13,786 nt of DNA. Source: an uncultured Collinsella sp. (GTDB lineage Bacteria > Actinomycetota > Coriobacteriia > Coriobacteriales > Coriobacteriaceae). The notes beneath the pieces are model-generated. The model did not search any database. It was not told where the DNA came from and worked only from the letters and a program-made list of their open reading frames with translations. Position numbers and translations under genes: made by a program. This document shows positions 6,895-13,679 of this stretch, piece after piece. Position 1 is the first letter of the stretch, and the number at the start of each line of letters is the position of its first letter. The stretch is from the NCBI GenBank assembly GCA_900547505.1, contig URGY01000029.1, forward strand, positions 1 through 13,786, read 5' to 3'.

Positions 6895-7169
6895 CACCGA
6901 TGCTCCACTTGCCGTGCGCTTCAGTGCCAGCGGTCTTGTTTTGCGCTTGCGCGGTGCCGGCTTGATTTCATTTGTTGCATAGATTGAAGGATGCGCCAGT
7001 CACGTCTTCTTCGCTGTGCTCACGGTCTTCTGTCCGTCTCGGCTGCATGGTGGGTCCGATTGCTTTTTCGGAGTGGCAATGATACGTATGGTGTGAAACG
7101 GATGGTACGCGGATAACGAGGGGCGGAAACAACGACAGCCCCACGCTAAAGGAAAGGAGCGGAGGAACT
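6895..7169. other. Intergenic region before the AAA+ operon
   Basis: No supported gene. There is no clear terminator for the KAP gene. A possible weak promoter is TTGCTT near 7060 followed 17 bases later by TACGTA. A strong ribosome binding site (GGAGG at 7161-7165, preceded by AAAGGAG) sits four bases before the ATG at 7170. Confidence 0.4.
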
Positions 7170-8015
7170 ATGCCAGAAAATAAAATGCCAGGCCTCTTCA
7201 CCGTCTACTACATGAATCAGCAGAAGGTGTTCGAGACGAGGATGCTCCTGGACAACAAACTCAAGACTACAAGCTCCAAGGAAAACCAGAACGGGACGAC
7301 AAAGAGAGCATCATTGAACGCCGAAGCGGAGCTCAACCCTCCCTTTCTGACGAAACTCAGGGCAAAACTCGAAGGAAGCGTCAGGCACGAAAAACAAGAG
7401 AAGATCGTGGACACCCTCGAATACGTGAACACAAATAGCCGGATGCTCGCCGACATAATGGAGCATTGCAAAGCCCCCGAAAGCGGAACAACGCTTGCAG
7501 AAGGCGACCTCGCATACATCGGCGATGTCTCGCTGGAGCTCATCAATGAGGAGGAGATTCGAGGCATCATGGCGATCATGAGCGGGACCTTCGACGGAAT
7601 CACCGTCCCCGATGCCGGAGACCTCGACATCGGCCACATGATGCAATCCTTCATAGGAGACGGCGCAGCCTTCAAGCTCAGAGGAAACCGCGCAAGAAGA
7701 AGAACGCCGCTGTACGCGAAGATTCCCCTCGATGGAGAAGAAATGTTCGAAAGCGGGTACACAATCGACGACCTGCTCATCGGAAAGGTCGGCATCGTCG
7801 GGATATGCAAAGGGAAAATCACCCCGGCCCAGATGAAGAGCCCCCTCGATTACTTCCAACAGCCAGACGACCCGAAACGCACGCCGCAGAACGACATTGT
7901 TATATGCGGAAAGAACCCGTCACCCACCGCCATGACCGGCGGCGGCAATCGGGTAGAACAGGGCTATTACATAGACATCCTTGCTGTCATTCAGGCAGTG
8001 TCCTTCGAGGCTTGA
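7170..8015 (+). CDS. DUF6414-like protein, partner of the AAA+ ATPase
   Basis: A 281-residue soluble protein starting at ATG 7170 with GGAGG four bases upstream. The N-terminus (FTVYYMNQQKVFETRMLLDNKL), a Lys/Ser-rich linker, a segment with KIVDTLEYVNTNSRMLADIM (~65-95) and a later block with YAKIPLDGEEMFESGYTIDDLLIGKVGIVGI recall proteins annotated as DUF6414, which often begin by saying that a 'Y(l/m)..qKV' strand contacts a central domain; the assignment is from memory and not certain. No catalytic motif or membrane segment is visible. The stop lies 11 bases before the start of the AAA+ gene, so the two form an operon. Both genes favour AGA arginine codons and ATC/CTC codons unlike the LPXTG and DUF3825 genes, suggesting co-transfer. 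Likely a sensor, substrate adapter or effector for the ATPase; the role is unknown. Confidence 0.85.
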   Translation: MPENKMPGLFTVYYMNQQKVFETRMLLDNKLKTTSSKENQNGTTKRASLNAEAELNPPFLTKLRAKLEGSVRHEKQEKIVDTLEYVNTNSRMLADIMEHCKAPESGTTLAEGDLAYIGDVSLELINEEEIRGIMAIMSGTFDGITVPDAGDLDIGHMMQSFIGDGAAFKLRGNRARRRTPLYAKIPLDGEEMFESGYTIDDLLIGKVGIVGICKGKITPAQMKSPLDYFQQPDDPKRTPQNDIVICGKNPSPTAMTGGGNRVEQGYYIDILAVIQAVSFEA

Positions 8016-8026
8016 TAGGCAACGCC

Positions 8027-9235
8027 ATGCGCAAACTCGTCACATACAACAAATCCCAGTATAAAGCCCTGATCGACCAGCTCGGAGACGGCGGCTTCAA
8101 GTTGATGTCGCTTCTCGAACTACACGGAAGCGACCAAATCTCCGAGCTCCTCTCCGAGAAAAAGCTCGTCGTGGACGTTTCATCACTTGTGGGGTTACTC
8201 TCGGGCGATCTTCAGCTGACATCGAAATTCGAGCTCCTCGTCCACCAGCTACCCTTTGGCACCCTCTTCATCGGAGACGATAAAACCGTGAACGAAGGAG
8301 CATACCAATTGAGAACCATGTTCGACGACATTATAGAATGCGACATCGAGATCGATAAGGACGCCCAAAAGGACAAAAGAGTAAAGAGAACACTCGTATC
8401 CCTCGACGAACTCGAATTCAAACAGGTCCTCACCACCCTCGAAAGCGAGCTCATAGGCCAGATCGAATTCAAACGCTCCTTCGAATCCCGATCGCGCAGC
8501 TTCAGGCTCTTCAACGCGCTCGACGAGCAGCCGGTGTTCTCGTTGCTCCTTCTTGGCCCTTCGGGTGTCGGGAAAACAGAAGTCGCCAAGATTCTCTGCG
8601 AGGCAATCGCGCCATGCCAGCCCCTCCCTAAAGTCAATCTTGGGAACTACAGCAGCAAGGACTCTCTAAACTCCCTGATTGGCAGCCCGAGAGGATACAT
8701 GGGAAGCGAAGAAGGCGAGCTGGGAAAGAAGATCGACTCGTCCGATGCCGGAATTCTCCTGGTGGATGAGTTCGAGAAAGCTGAACCCGCCGTCTGGAAC
8801 TTCTTCCTCGATCTCCTCGAGACAGGATCGTTCACGGACTCCCAAGGGATGGAGCACGATCTCCACGGGTTCATCATCGTATTCACGACAAACTGCCCCC
8901 TCGGGAAGATCAATGAAACTTTCCCGGCAGAACTCCTCTCCCGCTTCAATTTGATGAGCCACTTCTCCAAGCTAAGCGTAAGCGACAAAAAGTTCTTTGT
9001 CGAAAGATACGTATCCATGTTTGCCAAGAAGTACAGGGAGACTGCTCCCAGTGGCTTGCCGACATTGCCGGACGACATCGCCGACAGGGCAATGATGGAA
9101 ATCGACATTGAAGCGACCGAAAACATCCGGATCCTCAAGAACACAACAAGATCTTGGATCAGCGAATTCGTAGAGAAGGCCCGAAAGAGCAGTTCAATCG
9201 CGACGCAGCCCTCCATCATCAACACCCAAACATAA
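8027..9235 (+). CDS. ClpA/ClpB-type AAA+ ATPase (single D2-like module)
   Basis: A 402-residue protein. ATG 8027 is taken as start because it follows the previous stop by 11 bases; the frame is open further upstream but that part overlaps the partner gene and is not protein-like. Residues 1-150 form an N-terminal region without a recognised domain. ELIGQIEFKRSF (~145-156) matches the 'viGQ..Av' box before the AAA+ core. Walker A GPSGVGKT is at 177-184, a pore-loop-like GYMGSEEGEL at ~224-233, Walker B LLVDEFEKA with D247/E248, sensor 1 region IIVFTTN near 285-291, and an arginine-finger segment PAELLSRFN with R306. This is the D2 architecture of ClpA/ClpB/ClpX-related unfoldases, which use ATP to thread proteins. 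No ClpP-binding IGF/L loop is evident, so a disaggregase- or remodeller-like role is more likely than proteolysis. Housekeeping Clp proteins are far longer and lack this partner. Confidence 0.9.
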   Translation: MRKLVTYNKSQYKALIDQLGDGGFKLMSLLELHGSDQISELLSEKKLVVDVSSLVGLLSGDLQLTSKFELLVHQLPFGTLFIGDDKTVNEGAYQLRTMFDDIIECDIEIDKDAQKDKRVKRTLVSLDELEFKQVLTTLESELIGQIEFKRSFESRSRSFRLFNALDEQPVFSLLLLGPSGVGKTEVAKILCEAIAPCQPLPKVNLGNYSSKDSLNSLIGSPRGYMGSEEGELGKKIDSSDAGILLVDEFEKAEPAVWNFFLDLLETGSFTDSQGMEHDLHGFIIVFTTNCPLGKINETFPAELLSRFNLMSHFSKLSVSDKKFFVERYVSMFAKKYRETAPSGLPTLPDDIADRAMMEIDIEATENIRILKNTTRSWISEFVEKARKSSSIATQPSIINTQT

Positions 9236-9553
9236 CGAATATATGTTCTTATTGCATCGCATCTACATTACGAAATTCAGATTGCTTGAGATGTCTTGAC
9301 GCAAGTTCAGATTCACTTCGGAGTATCATGCTGTCAATTTGAAGGATGCTACCTGCGCTTTTGAAGAATCGAAACGGAGGTTGTAAGCCGATTCTTCCTT
9401 TCACCGACTGGCAAAACGATTTACACCTAATTGTGGGAGTTGCCCACGCGATTTCTCTTTGCTCCTGCATCGATCTCGCTAAACTAATAAGTGCTGCCAC
9501 CAGGGCATTTTCTGGTGCATATTCTATTGGCTCCCGCGAAGATCGGAGCGGGT
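9236..9553. other. Intergenic region between the AAA+ operon and the LPXTG gene
   Basis: About 318 AT-richer bases with no supported gene. No terminator is visible for the AAA+ operon. A weak promoter-like pair is TTGCTC (9459-9464) and TAAACT (9480-9485) at a short 15-base spacing. A small hairpin (CACCAG 9498-9503, CTGGTG 9512-9517) lies upstream of the LPXTG start. A five-bp stem CCCGC (9533-9537)/GCGGG (9548-9552) overlaps the ribosome binding site GGAG (9545-9548) and could reduce initiation. Confidence 0.4.
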
Positions 9554-10648
9554 ATGTTTGCTGCCGAGTCCCACACCAGCCGTCATCACATTGCGATCGC
9601 TGCCATGGCCTGCCTATGCTTTTTGCTGGGCGGGTCTTCTTATGCCGCGGGCGCTGAGAGCCTCATCATCGCGGGCGCGACGTACTACGAGCCGGGCGTG
9701 TCGGGCCCCGGCTGGGCTTGGACCGATGCCGACCACTTGGAGCTTAACGGCTACGCGGGCGAGGCCATCGGCGCCGACGGCGACCTGGTGCTGACGCTTG
9801 CCGGGCAAAACTCCGTGACGGAGTCACATGCGCCCGATGCGGACATCACGCTATGCGGCATGGAGGTGTGGGGCAACCTGACGCTTCGCGGTACCGGGAC
9901 CCTGACGGCGACGGGCTCGCAGTGCGGGATCTACGTTTCGCAGGCGCTCGTGGTGGACGGCTGCACCGTCGATGCCCGGGCGGACGGGGCCGATATTACG
10001 GACGAAGCGGTTGCCGGCGTGATCGCTGGCGACATGGCCGTGCGCGGCGGCGGGCGAGTCGTTGCCGCGGGCGCCGGGTCCGGAGCGGTCGTGCGCGTCT
10101 ACGGCATGCATCTGCAGGATGCGGGCCTTAGTGATGGCTCGGCCGGCTGTCGGCTTTCCGTTGACGCCTCGTGGCTCGATGCGACCGGTGCCGACAGCGG
10201 CGTTGCGTGCACGGGCGGGTCGCTTGTGTCCGCGCGCTTTGTGTCGCCTGTTGGTGGGGCTTTTGGTGCTAGCGGCGTGGTGGATGCCTCCGGTGCGGTA
10301 GCACCGCATGTGGTGGTTGAGCCCGATGTAGCCACGCATCCGGCGGGGGAGACCGGTGGGGGCGAGGTGCCTGACGATAGCGTGGAAAAGTCTCCCGCCG
10401 ATGCTACCCCCGCTGCCGGAGAGCCCACCACAGGGCCCACGGCAAATCCCGCACTGAAACCCGCGGCCACAACAACCAAGACAACAACGACAGTAACCAA
10501 GGCCACGGTCGCCAAAGTCCCCAAGCCCAAGGCTGCCACCGCAACAACTGCGGCACTCCCAAAGACCGGCGACACCAACTGGATCGTCGCCTCTGTGGCG
10601 CTTTTCCTGCTGGGGACAGTGTTTCTAGCTGCTGCGTGCCGCTGCTGA
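9554..10648 (+). CDS. LPXTG-anchored cell-wall surface protein
   Basis: A 364-residue protein. ATG 9554 is chosen because GGAG lies five bases upstream and the protein then begins with a signal peptide: basic/His-containing n-region, hydrophobic core (IAIAAMACLCFLLGG) and AAGA-type cleavage site near residue 33. The mature part (35-240) is rich in Gly, Ala, Val and Asp with repeating 'l.l.G.g.l.a.g' turns (LTLRGTGTLTATGSQCGIYVS), suggesting a right-handed beta-helix or carbohydrate-binding-like fold. Residues ~250-330 are a Pro/Thr/Ala/Lys-rich wall-spanning stalk. The sorting signal LPKTG at 335-339 precedes a hydrophobic helix and a short CRC tail, where a Lys/Arg-rich tail is usual. A sortase would cut between T and G and link it to peptidoglycan. 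It is high-GC and host-like, unlike its neighbours, so it may be resident sequence between two acquired modules. Adhesion or glycan contact is likely. Confidence 0.87.
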   Translation: MFAAESHTSRHHIAIAAMACLCFLLGGSSYAAGAESLIIAGATYYEPGVSGPGWAWTDADHLELNGYAGEAIGADGDLVLTLAGQNSVTESHAPDADITLCGMEVWGNLTLRGTGTLTATGSQCGIYVSQALVVDGCTVDARADGADITDEAVAGVIAGDMAVRGGGRVVAAGAGSGAVVRVYGMHLQDAGLSDGSAGCRLSVDASWLDATGADSGVACTGGSLVSARFVSPVGGAFGASGVVDASGAVAPHVVVEPDVATHPAGETGGGEVPDDSVEKSPADATPAAGEPTTGPTANPALKPAATTTKTTTTVTKATVAKVPKPKAATATTAALPKTGDTNWIVASVALFLLGTVFLAAACRC

Positions 10649-10662
10649 AGCACCATTTCGAT

Positions 10663-10683
10663 AGGCTATATAGAAGGCTATAT
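10663..10683. repeat. Paired AGGCTATAT repeats upstream of the HEPN gene
   Basis: The 9-mer AGGCTATAT occurs at 10663-10671 and again at 10675-10683, a 12-base periodicity, within the AT-rich 92-base gap before the HEPN gene. A possible -10 (TAGAAT, 10701-10706) lies downstream. Phased repeats like this can serve as an operator or promoter element; no factor can be named. Confidence 0.35.
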
Positions 10684-10740
10684 TCGTAACGACGAATTAG
10701 TAGAATAATTTTTACGACAATTACTCGGGACTTATCTAAC

Positions 10741-11559
10741 ATGAACCACGAGTCGGATCATACAGTTGAGGCTGCCAAGAACGTAAAAGACGCCGGCCTT
10801 CTTGAGCTGCTTGAGCGTTGCAGCTATCTATACAACGAGGCATTTTATGCCAACACGGAACTAGCAATCCTTCGCGAACTGTCTAAAGCATCTTCCGACT
10901 ATGAGAATGAAGTAATTTGCGCTGGCTGCTTCTTCAGCTTTACACAACTTGCATTAACCGAATCCTGTTTCATGAATTGCGCACGGTTATTTGATGCCAA
11001 AAGCGACGTCAGTATTGGGAACTTGATAGAAGACGTCAAGTCTCATTCTGCTGAAATCGACGCGCTTGCAATCTCCTTATTTAATGATCGACCAAACTTT
11101 GACAGGCTTAATCCAATCGTTCATCCATTGGCAAAGGACGAGGAGCGTTTCTACCCCAAAGAAGTTGAGTCACAACGCTCAGATGAAAAGCTGTTCGGAA
11201 ATCATTACAGAATGGTTACTGTGTGCATAACCACTTATGACCTTTCCAATTTATGGAAAAAACGACTCAACAGTCTCCGTAAACTAACTGACATGCTTCG
11301 CGATCAGCGAAATAAGGTTTTCGCCCATAGCGACATGGAAGCACTGAAATATGATGAGCTCGTTAGGCGACTTCCTTTAACTTACGGCGAAATTCAAAAA
11401 CTAATCGACTTCGCACTCGATCTGACAATCGAATTATTTGCCAAAATTACTGGTATTGAAAAAGATCGATTGCCCAAGAACTACAACGATATACAAGGCC
11501 TCCTAAAATATGCGGAGGTTGGCATGGAGGCTGTTGAGCAGCATTTGGGTAATCTATAG
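10741..11559 (+). CDS. AbiU2-like HEPN-domain protein, predicted abortive-infection RNase
   Basis: A 272-residue protein from ATG 10741; the ribosome binding site is weak (GGGA about 11 bases upstream). The sequence is almost all helical. Residues 183-199 read TDMLRDQRNKVFAHSD, with R190, N191, K192 and H196 forming an R-x5-H motif, the HEPN RNase signature in the 'RNK.fAH.d' form that is typical of the AbiU2 HEPN family. The N-terminal half also fits this family (LLELLERCSYLYNEAFYANTELAILREL, and FFSFTQLALTESCFMNCARLFD). HEPN domains usually dimerise and cut RNA at the paired R/H residues; AbiU and related proteins act in phage abortive infection in lactococci. The gene is clearly AT-rich compared with the LPXTG gene just upstream, consistent with transfer. 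It appears to be a single-gene unit followed by a hairpin. Whether an antitoxin exists nearby (for example the 11803-12347 pair) is unknown. Confidence 0.88.
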   Translation: MNHESDHTVEAAKNVKDAGLLELLERCSYLYNEAFYANTELAILRELSKASSDYENEVICAGCFFSFTQLALTESCFMNCARLFDAKSDVSIGNLIEDVKSHSAEIDALAISLFNDRPNFDRLNPIVHPLAKDEERFYPKEVESQRSDEKLFGNHYRMVTVCITTYDLSNLWKKRLNSLRKLTDMLRDQRNKVFAHSDMEALKYDELVRRLPLTYGEIQKLIDFALDLTIELFAKITGIEKDRLPKNYNDIQGLLKYAEVGMEAVEQHLGNL

Positions 11560-11603
11560 GATTCAAGCGCCTGCAAGTAGTTAAGCATGCGGGCGCTTGA
11601 ATC
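11560..11603. terminator. Hairpin after the HEPN gene
   Basis: A perfect 12-bp stem (GATTCAAGCGCC 11560-11571, GGCGCTTGAATC 11592-11603) starts immediately after the HEPN stop codon. The loop is ~20 bases, and no T-run follows. It is probably a transcript end or a 3' stabilising hairpin. Confidence 0.6.
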
Positions 11604-11615
11604 TGAATACGATCC

Positions 11616-11643
11616 TTGACATAAAGTCCGACCATCGCACAAT
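11616..11643 (+). promoter_or_regulatory. Possible promoter for the DUF4160 pair
   Basis: A perfect -35 hexamer TTGACA (11616-11621) is followed after 16 bases by CACAAT (11638-11643), a 4/6 match to the -10. Transcription from here would leave a ~150-base leader before the ATG at 11803, with small hairpins including the palindrome at 11768-11787. Confidence 0.38.
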
Positions 11644-11767
11644 GACGGTTTTCCATGCCAAAAAGACACTGAAGTGTGAGGTGGTTCAAATCTCAGTAAT
11701 ACAAATAATCAGCAGTTCAGGTCTTATGGGAATAATTCAATTTGCATCACGATGCATCTAAGTGGCT

Positions 11768-11787
11768 GTTTATACTTGGATATAAAC
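11768..11787. promoter_or_regulatory. 20-bp palindrome just before the ribosome binding site
   Basis: GTTTATA (11768-11774) and TATAAAC (11781-11787) are perfect inverted repeats around a six-base centre. The AAGGAGG ribosome binding site begins only four bases later (11791-11797). The position suits an operator for autoregulation or a hairpin that affects initiation of the first gene of the pair. Confidence 0.42.
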
Positions 11788-11802
11788 ACTAAGGAGGTAG
11801 CA

Positions 11803-12069
11803 ATGCTTTGGAGCTATGTTCAGCTAGATGACGGCACTCAGTTTGCCTACTCAGAAACACGAGACGACGGGACCGTTCGCGTAGCCGTCGAGCGCCCGGT
11901 TGATTTTGGTTTTGACCATGCAGAATGCTTTCTACCTGCGGTCAAATGGTTTAACGTCGAAGGATTTTCTACTGACGATCTGGATTTTTTGACCGAGTTC
12001 GTTAGATCAAACGCTCCGTTTATCTTCGAGCTTGCAGAACGGCAAAAAGCCGGACCGGCGGTGGCATAA
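11803..12069 (+). CDS. Small acidic partner of the DUF4160 protein
   Basis: An 88-residue protein; ATG 11803 is chosen because AAGGAGG lies five bases upstream, whereas the open frame from 11752 has no such site. The sequence begins LWSYVQLDDGTQFAYSE and continues with DDGTVRVAVERPVDFGFDHAECFLP, alternating strands and acidic turns, then an acidic helix (STDDLDFLTEFVRSNAPFIFELAER). No family is assigned. The stop overlaps the next start by one base (TAATG), indicating coupling. DUF4160 genes are commonly paired with a small DUF2442-type gene; this protein occupies that position, although the resemblance is by context and size rather than by clear motifs. Confidence 0.8.
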   Translation: MLWSYVQLDDGTQFAYSETRDDGTVRVAVERPVDFGFDHAECFLPAVKWFNVEGFSTDDLDFLTEFVRSNAPFIFELAERQKAGPAVA

Positions 12070-12347
12070 TGCCTCGAATTCTTGTTTTTGGACAGTATGT
12101 TCTGTTCTTTTGGATTGCAGAAAATGGCGAGCCCGTTCACATCCATGTAGGAGTAAAGAGGGCAGCTGCAAATTCGACTAAGTTTTGGCTCACTAAAAAT
12201 GGTGGATGCACACTTGCGAACAACGAGAGCAAGATTCCGGCTAAGGATCTCAGGGATCTTTCAAAACTAATCACCATGAACCATCGATACATTTGTGACA
12301 AGTGGCGCGAAACCTTTGGTGATGATTCCCCGACATTCTATTGCTAA
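12069..12347 (+). CDS. DUF4160-family protein
   Basis: A 92-residue protein from ATG 12069, overlapping the preceding stop. It follows the DUF4160 layout: an N-terminal MPRILVFGQYVLFFW strand segment, the hallmark NGEPVHIHVGV at ~19-29 (family 'dH.PPHfHV'), a central strand with a Lys/Asn-rich turn (TKNGGCTLANN), then a helix with DLRDLSKLITMNHRYICDKW near the end. The length is normal for the family. DUF4160 proteins have no established biochemical activity; they commonly occur in two-gene units in accessory regions, which has led to the suggestion that they are toxin-antitoxin-like. Here they follow the HEPN gene, but separate transcription is likely given the hairpin and promoter between them. 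Confidence 0.85.
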   Translation: MPRILVFGQYVLFFWIAENGEPVHIHVGVKRAAANSTKFWLTKNGGCTLANNESKIPAKDLRDLSKLITMNHRYICDKWRETFGDDSPTFYC

Positions 12348-12350
12348 ACC

Positions 12351-12584
12351 GCAATTGAGCCATGATTACGCTTGTCAACTCATGATTGCCGATGTTGACG
12401 GGCGGGACCTTCCTGTTACGCCGCTAGTGCTCCAATCGTACTTTCCGATAGCCCGGAACCCAAAGACAACCAGCACTACGCCTGGATCCAGGACCTTGTT
12501 TCCGGAAACCGCACGCGAGCAGAACTCGCCGACGAGCTGCGCCGCAATTGCGTTGTGTGTCTCGACGGTGCGTCGCACGTATAA
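12351..12584 (+). pseudogene. Frameshifted remnant of an unidentified gene
   Basis: Two frames contribute protein-like sequence. The first gives IADVDGRDLPVTPLVLQS to about 12440. The second, from about 12428, gives SAPIVLSDSPEPKDNQHYAW, then IQDLVSGNRTRAELADELRR and CVVCLDGASHV, ending with TAA at 12582-12584. The second part has regular acidic/basic helical character and codon use like the host genes, while no start codon with a ribosome binding site serves it. The likely explanation is the 3' end of a truncated gene with a frameshift near 12430. Identity unknown. It separates the accessory DUF4160 pair from the host-like DUF3825 gene. Confidence 0.42.
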
Positions 12585-12608
12585 AATCTAAGCATCCAAA
12601 CTCTAACT

Positions 12609-13418
12609 ATGAAATGGAATGGACGCCACATGGAACTCCCTAGCACCCTGTGCAGCAATGTGTACGACTTCGCGTTTTGCCCCGAGCCCTGCTACGAACG
12701 CCTGGCCGACCTCGCCGACCCCGAGGACTGGGGTCCCGGCAACCGCATCCTCAGAAACTACTTGTCGTTTTCATTTAGCCGGGCGGTGTTCCTGACCGAG
12801 CGCGACGTGGACCAGACCGCGCCGTCCAACCTACCGCTGGTGTTCGACGACGACCAATGCCTGTTCAACACCGGCCTGTACACGCGTCGCTACGAGACCA
12901 TCTACGGCCTGTTTGAGCCCAACACCAAACCCGACGCGCGCCAGCGCTGGTTTTTGAAGGGCTTCTTTAAGGAGAGCGACCCCATGCTGGTCTCGTTTGA
13001 GTACCTGCCGTGCCGCGTGCGCTTTGCCGAGGACCCTTCCGAGCTGGTCTTTGACTACCGCCTTCCCATCCGCTCCAACATCGACCACATTCTGGGCGAC
13101 GAGGAGAACCTTACGCGCATCCACGCCAGCCTGATGGGAGAGGACAACTCGCTGCTGCTGCGCCGCGCTTTTGAGGGCGCCGTCGTCGAGGCCGCCCGCC
13201 GCGCCGCCGCAAACTACACGCTCGCTGTGCCGCAGTTCTACGGCGGCCGGATCCAGCTGCTCTTGCCGCTGTGCCTGACCGGCGATAAGCCCGAACTGGC
13301 GCTGACCATCCAGCGCGAGGACGGCTTCTACGCAGCGCGCACCTGCCTCACGCTCGACATGGCCTACAACAACGCACGACTTATCTGCCGCCCCGAGACC
13401 TCGTGGATTAAACGATAA
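12609..13418 (+). CDS. DUF3825-domain protein
   Basis: Up to 269 residues from ATG 12609; ATG 12630 (MELPST) is an equally possible start with a weak GGA six bases upstream, and neither has a strong ribosome binding site. The pattern FAFCPEPCYERLADLADPEDW, RILRNYLSFSFSRAVFL, CLFNTGLYTRRYETIYGLFEPN and FFKESDPML matches DUF3825 ('fNTGL.t..q..iya.f..n'). The rest (YRLPIRSNIDHILGDEENL, and FYGGRIQLLLPLCL) is also typical. No membrane segment is present. The function of the domain is not established; it is a cytosolic protein in many bacteria. The GC-rich, host-like codon use and the tRNA gene that follows suggest that it belongs to the resident chromosome and marks the right border of the accessory region. 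Confidence 0.85.
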   Translation: MKWNGRHMELPSTLCSNVYDFAFCPEPCYERLADLADPEDWGPGNRILRNYLSFSFSRAVFLTERDVDQTAPSNLPLVFDDDQCLFNTGLYTRRYETIYGLFEPNTKPDARQRWFLKGFFKESDPMLVSFEYLPCRVRFAEDPSELVFDYRLPIRSNIDHILGDEENLTRIHASLMGEDNSLLLRRAFEGAVVEAARRAAANYTLAVPQFYGGRIQLLLPLCLTGDKPELALTIQREDGFYAARTCLTLDMAYNNARLICRPETSWIKR

Positions 13419-13524
13419 AGGGCGGTTTAACTGCGGGTTTGCCGATTGCTTTGGTTGCTTTGGCTTGGCTAGCACCCACGAATTTAAAATCGGGGGCAAA
13501 AAGTTCTTGGTAAACCAGGCGCGG

Positions 13525-13530
13525 CTATGA
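13525..13530 (+). promoter_or_regulatory. Probable -10 box for tRNA-Val
   Basis: TATGAT is a 5/6 match to the -10 consensus, about 27 bases upstream of the tRNA. The best -35 candidate is TTCTTG or TTGGTA near 13504-13512, at imperfect spacing. Confidence 0.42.
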
Positions 13531-13556
13531 TAGTATCTCTTTTGCCGAAAGGCGAC

Positions 13557-13631
13557 GGGCGATTGGCTCAGGGGTAGAGCATATCCTTCACACGGATGGG
13601 GTCACAAGTTCGAATCTTGTATCGCCCACCA
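13557..13631 (+). tRNA. tRNA-Val (anticodon CAC)
   Basis: A full cloverleaf can be folded by eye. The acceptor arm is GGGCGAT (13557-13563) with ATCGCCC (13621-13627); the D-arm is GCTC...GAGC; the anticodon arm is TATCC/GGATG with loop TTCACAC, giving anticodon CAC, which reads the valine codon GTG; the T-arm is ACAAG TTCGAAT CTTGT. The discriminator A is followed by an encoded CCA at 13629-13631. A strong terminator follows. tRNA 3' ends are favoured integration sites, and a minus-strand ORF begins just beyond it. Confidence 0.96.
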
Positions 13632-13641
13632 TCTAAAGCAC

Positions 13642-13679
13642 AGGTCAGAGGTGTTGTGCCTCTGACCTTTTTCTTTTTG
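13642..13679 (+). terminator. Rho-independent terminator of tRNA-Val
   Basis: A 10-bp perfect stem (AGGTCAGAGG 13642-13651, CCTCTGACCT 13659-13668) with a 7-base loop is followed by TTTTTCTTTTT. This is a textbook intrinsic terminator. Confidence 0.93.

Noticed and set aside
7805..8026. Upstream extension of the AAA+ ATPase frame
   Set aside because: This part overlaps the DUF6414-like gene and translates to a basic, Pro/His-rich sequence unlike a conserved domain; ATG 8027 fits the operon.
9851..10656. Several long ORFs in other frames of the LPXTG gene
   Set aside because: They arise from the GC-rich repeats of the surface protein; only the frame with signal peptide and LPKTG sorting signal makes sense.
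11675..11700. GGTTCAAATCTC, similar to a tRNA T-loop
   Set aside because: No acceptor, D-arm or anticodon stems can be built around it, so no tRNA is present.
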